The position numbers and the translations under genes were made by a program. The notes beneath the pieces were generated by a model. That model saw nothing but the letters and a program-made list of their open reading frames with translations, did not search any database and had not been told where the DNA came from. Of a DNA stretch of 18,199 nucleotides, positions 14,455 through 18,199 are shown in pieces. Origin of the DNA: Alphaproteobacteria bacterium (GTDB lineage Bacteria > Pseudomonadota > Alphaproteobacteria > UBA6615); contig JABDJY010000327.1 of the NCBI GenBank assembly GCA_013003285.1, positions 1 through 18,199 on the forward strand, read 5' to 3'. Numbering within the stretch: position 1 is the first letter of the stretch; each line of letters starts with the position of its first letter.

Positions 14455-14503
14455 GGCCCGTTGGCCGGTCTACCAAACAGGTTCGGCGCAACAGCGATCA
14501 TAC

Positions 14504-14520
14504 ATCGTATAAAATACGAT
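14504..14520. repeat. Perfect inverted repeat with 7-bp arms, 3-nt spacer
   Basis: ATCGTAT-AAA-ATACGAT. It begins 50 nt after the stop of the last T2SS gene. It may be a transcription-factor site or part of a weak termination structure; no T-run follows. Confidence 0.5.
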
Positions 14521-14522
14521 CG

Positions 14523-14548
14523 GATCGCCGAACGAATGTTCGGGGATC
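14523..14548. repeat. GC-rich hairpin after the T2SS operon
   Basis: CCGAAC (14528-14533) and GTTCGG (14538-14543) pair around a GAAT loop. GATC copies (14523-14526 and 14545-14548) extend the stem to 10 bp with one mismatch. It may help end the T2SS transcript; it is followed by GGGTTTC and not by a T-tract, so a classical intrinsic terminator is not established. The half-site CCGAA/TTCGG also occurs in the palindrome upstream of gspD. Confidence 0.45.
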
Positions 14549-14744
14549 GGGTTTCAGAAAAAAATCGAACAATTTTTTCGCTTTAGCGCAAATTTATTTC
14601 ATACACGATGTTGACGGGGTTCATTTTTTTCGTTGCGCGAAGCATAAAATTTTAGCGGTATTCTGCGGGTTGCCGCGGAAAAACCAGGCATCATCGGGAC
14701 CTATTCCTAACAATCGGCTAATTCACAATTTTTTAAATATACCC

Positions 14745-14760
14745 TGCAAATCTATTTGCA
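14745..14760. promoter_or_regulatory. Palindromic operator candidate upstream of small secreted protein
   Basis: TGCAAAT-CT-ATTTGCA is a perfect 16-bp inverted repeat ending 44 nt before the ATG at 14804. It comes just after an AT-rich AAATATACC element that could serve as a -10. The position suits a repressor or activator site. The regulator is not recognised. Confidence 0.4.
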
Positions 14761-14803
14761 TCGGTCGGAGAACCCGGTCGGATTCGAAAGGATGGAGACT
14801 GAC

Positions 14804-15124
14804 ATGTTACGGACAAACAGCGTACTCGCTGGGCTAGTCCTGTCAGTCGTTGCAAGTAGTGGCAATGCAGCATTAGCCCAGCAGACAAATCAGACCAGTT
14901 GTACTGATCGCTCTACTGCGCTCACGCATCTGTCGAAGAACTACCAGGAAGAACCCGTCGCGATGGGGCTCGCCAGCAGCGGGGGCGTTGTTGAGGTGCT
15001 TACCAACGACAAAGGCTCATCTTGGTCGATCATCGTCACCATGCCGTCGGGGCAAACCTGCCTGGTCGCATCGGGCGAAGGCTGGGAAGCCTTGCAGCCA
15101 ATCGTTTCGGGTAAAATTCTCTAG
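14804..15124 (+). CDS. Small secreted protein of unknown function
   Basis: A 106-residue protein. The N-terminus MLRTNSVLAGLVLSVVASSG continues to a likely signal-peptidase site after ALA near residue 25, leaving a mature protein of about 80 residues. It contains two cysteines (one in TSCTDRSTALTHL, one in GQTCLVASGEGWE), which could form a disulfide. Other notable stretches are YQEEPVAMGLASSGGVVEVL and SSWSIIVTMPSG. GGAG lies 6 nt before this ATG, which decides the start; upstream in-frame ATGs at 14756 and 14792 lack suitable spacing. The domain pattern resembles small uncharacterised alphaproteobacterial periplasmic proteins, but I cannot name a family. It faces the DUF192 gene convergently. 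Confidence 0.78.
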   Translation: MLRTNSVLAGLVLSVVASSGNAALAQQTNQTSCTDRSTALTHLSKNYQEEPVAMGLASSGGVVEVLTNDKGSSWSIIVTMPSGQTCLVASGEGWEALQPIVSGKIL

Positions 15125-15138
15125 GCGATTTTATTGCT

Positions 15139-15159
15139 CAACGCCCTTATTCGGCGTTG
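15139..15159. terminator. Hairpin between convergent genes, overlapping the DUF192 stop codon
   Basis: CAACGCC (15139-15145) and GGCGTTG (15153-15159) form a 7-bp GC-rich stem around a 7-nt loop. The loop contains the stop codon of the minus-strand DUF192 gene. The site lies 15 nt after the stop of the plus-strand gene. The location suits a bidirectional terminator, but neither side has a good T-run. Confidence 0.4.
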
Positions 15160-15605
15160 CCAAATAGCGGGTGGATAAGCCGGTCGCCAGACTTAATGGC
15201 GAGCCGGTGGACCGTCCCGGCATTCAATTCCAATACAGCGCGCACCGGAATTCCGGCGGAAATCGTGGTCAGCGAATGCGGTACCGTGCGTTCGACGATA
15301 TGGACGATGCGCCCGTCCCGCGCGACAAACAGCATATCGAGGGGAATGAAGGTGTTGCGCATCCACATGCTGGCGACCCGCTCGCGCTGATGAAAGAACA
15401 ACATCCCCGCGTCTTTGGCCATTTCCTGACGGAACATCAGCCCCTGAGCCTGCTGATCGGGCGCCAGGGCGAGCTCGATATCAAATTCATGGCTGCCTTG
15501 GGCGGTCTCAATACTCAGGGTCGAGCGATCAAACGTCGATTGTGCCAGCGCCGCTGTTCCCGCCATTACAACGGCCAGAACGACAATATTTCGCAACCAA
15601 TTCAT
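15147..15605 (-). CDS. Secreted DUF192 family protein
   Basis: A 152-residue protein. Its signal peptide is MNWLRNIVVLAVVMAGTAAL, with likely cleavage after ALA at about residue 21. The mature domain has the DUF192 signatures: ELALAPDQQAQGLMFRQEM, GMLFFHQRERVASMWMRNT, IPLDMLFVARDG and VLELNAGTV. The family is small, beta-rich, often periplasmic, and of unknown biochemical role. The ATG at 15605 overlaps the stop of the upstream deacetylase-like gene by four bases (ATGA). That overlap supports this start over an in-frame start at 15659, which would add 18 residues before the signal peptide. Probably translated by coupling with the upstream gene. Confidence 0.9.
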   Translation of the reverse strand: MNWLRNIVVLAVVMAGTAALAQSTFDRSTLSIETAQGSHEFDIELALAPDQQAQGLMFRQEMAKDAGMLFFHQRERVASMWMRNTFIPLDMLFVARDGRIVHIVERTVPHSLTTISAGIPVRAVLELNAGTVHRLAIKSGDRLIHPLFGNAE

Positions 15606-16795
15606 CGAGCCACCACAATATCTGAATTCAAAGGACCTATAGCGCCAGTATCGGCGCAAACTGTGTCAATAATTTGCCATATCTCGTCGCGTACCGGGTG
15701 CACAATGTCGGGATCGGCCAATGTGGTAAACCAGTGATCCGGCGGGTTACGGCCGGCAGCGCGCGACCATGTGAGAGATCGAAGCACCGCTTCGGCCGAA
15801 TCCGGCAGGCGGTCGGGAATGTCGAACCCGTTGAGGGTCGCCCAAACCCCGGTCCAGCACCGCGCCACGCTCCACGGATTATAACCGCCGCCGCCGGTGA
15901 CCAGCACCCGGTCGGCCAACGCGGCGGTGCGGCCCACCGCACGCCACAGGGCGTTGTTGGTCAGTTCCAAGCGGCTCAGGGGATCGTCGGCCAGGGCATC
16001 GGCGCCACACTGGATGACGACCATATCCGGGCGCAAAGCCTGGCCGATGGGCGCCACCACCCGGTCGACGATCATATCCAGCTCTTGGTCATTGAAGTGG
16101 CGCGGCACTGCCACATTGCGCGCATGGCCACCGGCGCGGTCATCTACGGCGCCAGTGAACGGCCACCTGCCGTCCTCGTGTATCGACACGGTGAACACCC
16201 GGTCATCGTCATGAAACGCGTCCTGGACACCATCGCCATGGTGGGCGTCGAAATCCACATAGAAGATATTGCGCACGCCGTGATCGAGCAGCCGCAGGAT
16301 CGCCAGCGCCAGATCGTTGAGATAGCAAAATCCACTGGCCCGGTCGGGCCGGCCGTGATGGGTGCCGCCGGCCGGACTGTAGACAATGGCGCGCGTGCCG
16401 TTGGGCGGTGCCGCGGCGAGTAGATCGGCCGCCGCCAGCATCGCCCCCGCAGATGTCGCCGGCCTGGTGTACATGGTGTCGTGGATCGGGTTCTCCATCT
16501 TGCCCAGATTATGGCGTTGGCGGAGGTCTTCGGGCAGCGCTTGGTCACGCTCGCCTTGGCGCAGCGCATCGAGATAATCGGCATGGTGAAACCGGAGAAT
16601 ATCGTCGTGCGACGCCGGGAAGCTTTCAAAATAGGCATCGTCGGACAACCAGCCCAGCGCGCGGATCAGATCGATCGTCGCCGGCACCCGCGGCACCGAG
16701 AGCGGATGCTTGGCGCCAAAATTCGCCCGGCGATAAATCTCGTTACCGATAAAGAGCGGTCGGCTCAAATCGGGCATTGGCGTGACATCCGGCAT
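15602..16795 (-). CDS. Histone deacetylase / AcuC / acetylpolyamine amidohydrolase family protein
   Basis: A 397-residue zinc-dependent deacylase-fold protein. It starts DVTPMPDLSRPLF and has the family substrate-loop region GGTHHGRPDRASGFCYLND with the tandem His pair (H146, H147). The zinc ligands are D183 and H185 in YVDFDAHHGDG, and D266 in QCGADAL. The catalytic Tyr is Y305 in TGGGGYNP. All catalytic residues are present, so it is probably active. Substrates in bacteria include acetylated lysines, acetylpolyamines or acetoin-pathway enzymes; the sequence does not tell which. The ATG at 16795 has TAGGTGA 6 nt upstream and is preferred over the GTG at 16804. It is divergent from the thiamine-transport unit and coupled to the DUF192 gene. 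Confidence 0.92.
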   Translation of the reverse strand: MPDVTPMPDLSRPLFIGNEIYRRANFGAKHPLSVPRVPATIDLIRALGWLSDDAYFESFPASHDDILRFHHADYLDALRQGERDQALPEDLRQRHNLGKMENPIHDTMYTRPATSAGAMLAAADLLAAAPPNGTRAIVYSPAGGTHHGRPDRASGFCYLNDLALAILRLLDHGVRNIFYVDFDAHHGDGVQDAFHDDDRVFTVSIHEDGRWPFTGAVDDRAGGHARNVAVPRHFNDQELDMIVDRVVAPIGQALRPDMVVIQCGADALADDPLSRLELTNNALWRAVGRTAALADRVLVTGGGGYNPWSVARCWTGVWATLNGFDIPDRLPDSAEAVLRSLTWSRAAGRNPPDHWFTTLADPDIVHPVRDEIWQIIDTVCADTGAIGPLNSDIVVAR

Positions 16796-16821
16796 GCCAA
16801 TCACCTAGCGCCCCGGCCCGG

Positions 16822-16833
16822 CGATTGCAATCG
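16822..16833. promoter_or_regulatory. Perfect palindrome in the divergent intergenic region
   Basis: CGATTGCAATCG is a perfect 12-bp palindrome. It lies 27 nt before the deacetylase start and 22 nt before the candidate -35 of the riboswitch unit. A dimeric regulator site is possible but no consensus is recognised. Confidence 0.3.
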
Positions 16834-16854
16834 GCTGACCAGATGCGGGGGCCA

Positions 16855-16884
16855 TTGACGGCGGGGGGCTGGGACCGACATAGT
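16855..16884 (+). promoter_or_regulatory. Candidate sigma-70 promoter for the TPP-riboswitch unit
   Basis: TTGACG (16855-16860, 5/6 to consensus) and CATAGT (16879-16884, 4/6) are 18 bp apart. Transcription would start near 16891, right at the 5' end of the riboswitch aptamer, which makes the assignment more believable than the matches alone. Confidence 0.5.
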
Positions 16885-16890
16885 GCGGGT

Positions 16891-16982
16891 CCTCACCTGG
16901 GGGAGCCGCGCGCCGGCTGAGAGGTCTCGATTGTCGGGACGACCCCTGGAACCTGATCCGGTTAATGCCGGCGGAGGGATGC
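16891..16982 (+). ncRNA. TPP riboswitch (THI box)
   Basis: The aptamer shows the conserved thiamine-pyrophosphate elements in order: GGGGAGCC (16900-16907), P2 stem AGCCG/CGGCT (16904-16908 and 16914-16918), the CTGAGA pyrimidine-sensing motif (16917-16922), P3 GGTC/GACC (16923-16926 and 16941-16944), and the pyrophosphate-sensing half ACCTGATCCGG, TTAATGCCGGCG, then GAGGGA (16951-16979). The 5' CCTC (16891-16894) can pair with GAGG at the 3' end to close P1. The GGAGG at the 3' end is the only Shine-Dalgarno-like sequence ahead of the ATG at 16993, so TPP binding may hide it and shut off translation. It controls the ABC transporter genes that follow. Confidence 0.96.
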
Positions 16983-16992
16983 GTGGGTTGCG

Positions 16993-17796
16993 ATGCGAGA
17001 CGATTGCGTAGCACAGAACAATAGCCCGCCAGGGCAAGGCCCCGCCGCGCTTGGCTTGCGTATCGCCAATGCGCGCCTTGTCTATGACGACACGCCCCTT
17101 TTCGACAATCTGTCGGCGACCATCACCGGTGGCCAATGGACCTGTATCCTCGGCCCCAGTGGGGTCGGTAAATCGACCCTGCTGCGCATGATCGCCGGGC
17201 TGGGTCCGACCGACCCGGCCACCGATATCACCGCCTCCGACGGATCGCCATTGGCGCAGCGCACCGCCTGGATGGCACAGCAGGATCTACTGCTGCCGTG
17301 GCTATCGGTGGCGCAGAATGTCGCGCTGGGCCAAAAGCTGCGCGGCGATCCCGCCGACCGCGAGCAGATCGCCACTCTGCTAGCGGATGTGGGGCTCGAT
17401 AGCCGTCCCGACGCCCTGCCGGCGGCTCTGTCGGGCGGCCAGCGGCAGCGGGTCGCCTTGGCGCGTACCCTGATGGAAGACCGGCCGGTAGTCTTGATGG
17501 ACGAACCATTTTCCGCCGTCGACGCCATAACCCGCGCCCGGCTGCAGGAATTGGCCGCCCGGCTGTTGCGCGGTCGCACGGTCTTGCAGGTGACCCACGA
17601 CCCGCTCGAGGCCCTGCGGCTAGGTCACAATATCCATGTGATGGCGGGTCGCCCGGCAAAGCTCGGCGTGGTAATTCAGCCGCCGGGCGATACGCCGCGC
17701 GACCCCACCGACCCCGCCTTACGGGATTTGCATTTGGCGTTGCTGGCGCAGCTTAGTTCCGCCGCCGACGATCCCTCGAATGGCGGTGCGCCATGA
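16993..17796 (+). CDS. ABC transporter ATP-binding protein, probable thiamine-precursor (HMP-type) importer, ThiZ-like
   Basis: A 267-residue ATPase. Walker A is GPSGVGKS (54-61), the Q-loop lies at Q96/Q97 (WMAQQDLLLPWLSV), the signature is LSGGQRQRVALARTL (146-160), Walker B ends in LMDEP (D170, E171), followed by the D-loop SAVDA, and the H-loop is His202. All catalytic elements are intact. The P-W-L-S-V sequence after the Q-loop is typical of the nitrate/sulfonate/taurine/ThiZ subfamily. The upstream TPP riboswitch makes a thiamine precursor (formylaminopyrimidine/HMP-like) the likely substrate. Substrate identity is therefore contextual inference. The stop overlaps the permease ATG (ATGA). 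Confidence 0.9.
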   Translation: MRDDCVAQNNSPPGQGPAALGLRIANARLVYDDTPLFDNLSATITGGQWTCILGPSGVGKSTLLRMIAGLGPTDPATDITASDGSPLAQRTAWMAQQDLLLPWLSVAQNVALGQKLRGDPADREQIATLLADVGLDSRPDALPAALSGGQRQRVALARTLMEDRPVVLMDEPFSAVDAITRARLQELAARLLRGRTVLQVTHDPLEALRLGHNIHVMAGRPAKLGVVIQPPGDTPRDPTDPALRDLHLALLAQLSSAADDPSNGGAP

Positions 17797-18199
17797 GGTT
17801 TCTGCGCCCGCTCATCGTGTTCGCCGGCCTGCTTTTGGTGTGGCAGGCCGTTGTCTGGCTGTTCGACGTCGCGCCGTTCATCCTGCCCGCACCGGTCGAT
17901 GTACTGGCCACGGCGATCGCCCGCGCCGACGTGCTCGCCGGCCATGCCGGGATCACCATCCTGGAGATATTCCTCGGACTGGCCTTCGGCACCGTCTTCG
18001 GCGCGGTCAGCGCGCTCACCATGTCCTATTTCCGGCCGGCCCGGTCGTGGATCTTGCCGGTTCTGGTGGTGTCCCAGGCGGTGCCGGTCTTTGCCCTGGC
18101 GCCGGTGCTGGTACTTTGGCTCGGCTATGGCATGGCGCCGAAAGTGGTAATGGCGACCCTGATTATCTACTTCCCGGTGACCGCCGCCTTCTATGACGG
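17793..18199 (+). CDS. ABC transporter permease, ThiX/SsuC-like, 5' part (runs off right edge)
   Basis: An open frame from the ATG at 17793 (overlapping the ATPase stop by four bases) continues without stop to the window end, giving 135 codons. It begins MRFLRPLIVFAGLLLVWQAV, then has FILPAPVDVLATAI, typical of the start of BPD-type permeases of the SsuC/TauC/ThiX group. Further hydrophobic segments follow at about 53-75 (GITILEIFLGLAFGTVFGAV), 87-110 and 118-133. The motif PVLVLWLGYGMAPKVVM precedes the missing EAA loop. It would form the membrane channel for the ATPase encoded just upstream. A periplasmic binding protein (ThiY-like) is expected downstream but not in the window. Confidence 0.88.
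   Translation, partial: MRFLRPLIVFAGLLLVWQAVVWLFDVAPFILPAPVDVLATAIARADVLAGHAGITILEIFLGLAFGTVFGAVSALTMSYFRPARSWILPVLVVSQAVPVFALAPVLVLWLGYGMAPKVVMATLIIYFPVTAAFYD

Larger units (their letters stand above)
14455..14803. other. AT-rich non-coding spacer with three inverted repeats
   Basis: No convincing gene is seen in these 349 nt. The stretch is clearly richer in A and T than the flanking genes, with several poly-A/poly-T runs (about 14559-14580 and 14624-14631). It contains three perfect inverted repeats, listed separately. It also has a pair of similar motifs, TTTTTTCGCTTTAGCG near 14573 and TTTTTTTCGTTGCGCG near 14624. It lies between the T2SS block and a same-strand small secreted protein. 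It must include the end of the T2SS transcript and probably the promoter of the downstream gene, but I could not identify a clear -35/-10 pair. Confidence 0.6.

Noticed and set aside
15674..16423. Plus-strand ORF of 249 codons opposite the deacetylase gene
   Set aside because: The minus strand encodes all catalytic motifs of the HDAC fold here; the plus frame is a codon-bias shadow.
16979..17011. Ten-codon ORF (ATG at 16979, TAG at 17009) at the end of the riboswitch, overlapping the ATPase start
   Set aside because: The GGAGGG abuts the ATG with no proper spacing and the ATG is part of the conserved aptamer end; a leader peptide is not supported.

Overview
The window looks like chromosomal DNA of an alphaproteobacterium, probably Rhodospirillales-like. 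The evidence is the high GC, an NDUFS4-type complex I accessory subunit (an alphaproteobacterial and mitochondrial trait) beside tRNA-Pro, a DUF1194 protein, and the family flavour of the type II secretion genes. Genus cannot be fixed from sequence alone.

Layout: (1) Positions 1-485 hold the start of a tyrosine-recombinase integrase on the minus strand (GTG start, running off the left edge). It lies just past the 3' end of a tRNA-Arg(TCT) gene, so the left edge is probably the border of an integrated element. (2) Positions 486-2336, all minus strand, carry tRNA-Arg, an NDUFS4-like protein, tRNA-Pro, a secreted DUF1194 (von Willebrand A-like) protein and a conserved hypothetical protein. (3) Positions 2516-14454, all plus strand, form a nearly complete type II secretion system (T2SS): gspD, gspO, gspE, gspF, gspG, gspH, gspI, gspJ, gspK, then a 161-nt gap, then gspL, gspM and a small periplasmic GspC/GspN-like protein. 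(4) Positions 14455-14803 are an AT-rich non-coding stretch with three perfect inverted repeats, followed by a small secreted protein of unknown function. (5) Positions 15147-16795, minus strand, hold a class II histone-deacetylase/AcuC-like amidohydrolase translationally coupled to a secreted DUF192 protein. (6) Positions 16855-18199, plus strand, hold a promoter, a TPP riboswitch, an ABC transporter ATPase and the start of its permease, most likely a ThiXYZ-type thiamine-precursor importer cut by the right edge.

How the T2SS genes fit together: GspO cleaves and methylates the pseudopilins GspG, H, I, J and K. GspE (ATPase), GspF, GspL and GspM form the inner-membrane assembly platform. GspD is the outer-membrane secretin. 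Two departures from the textbook machine stand out. The secretin is itself a lipoprotein and carries a C-terminal SPOR (peptidoglycan-binding) domain. The only GspC-like component is a short HR-domain protein with a cleavable-looking signal peptide and no evident PDZ domain or other membrane anchor. No separate pilotin gene (gspS) or PDZ-type gspC is present in the window.

No wholly novel multi-gene system is evident. The most worthwhile leads are the modified secretin and GspC arrangement, the integrase/tRNA-Arg junction, and the palindrome-rich spacer before the small secreted protein.
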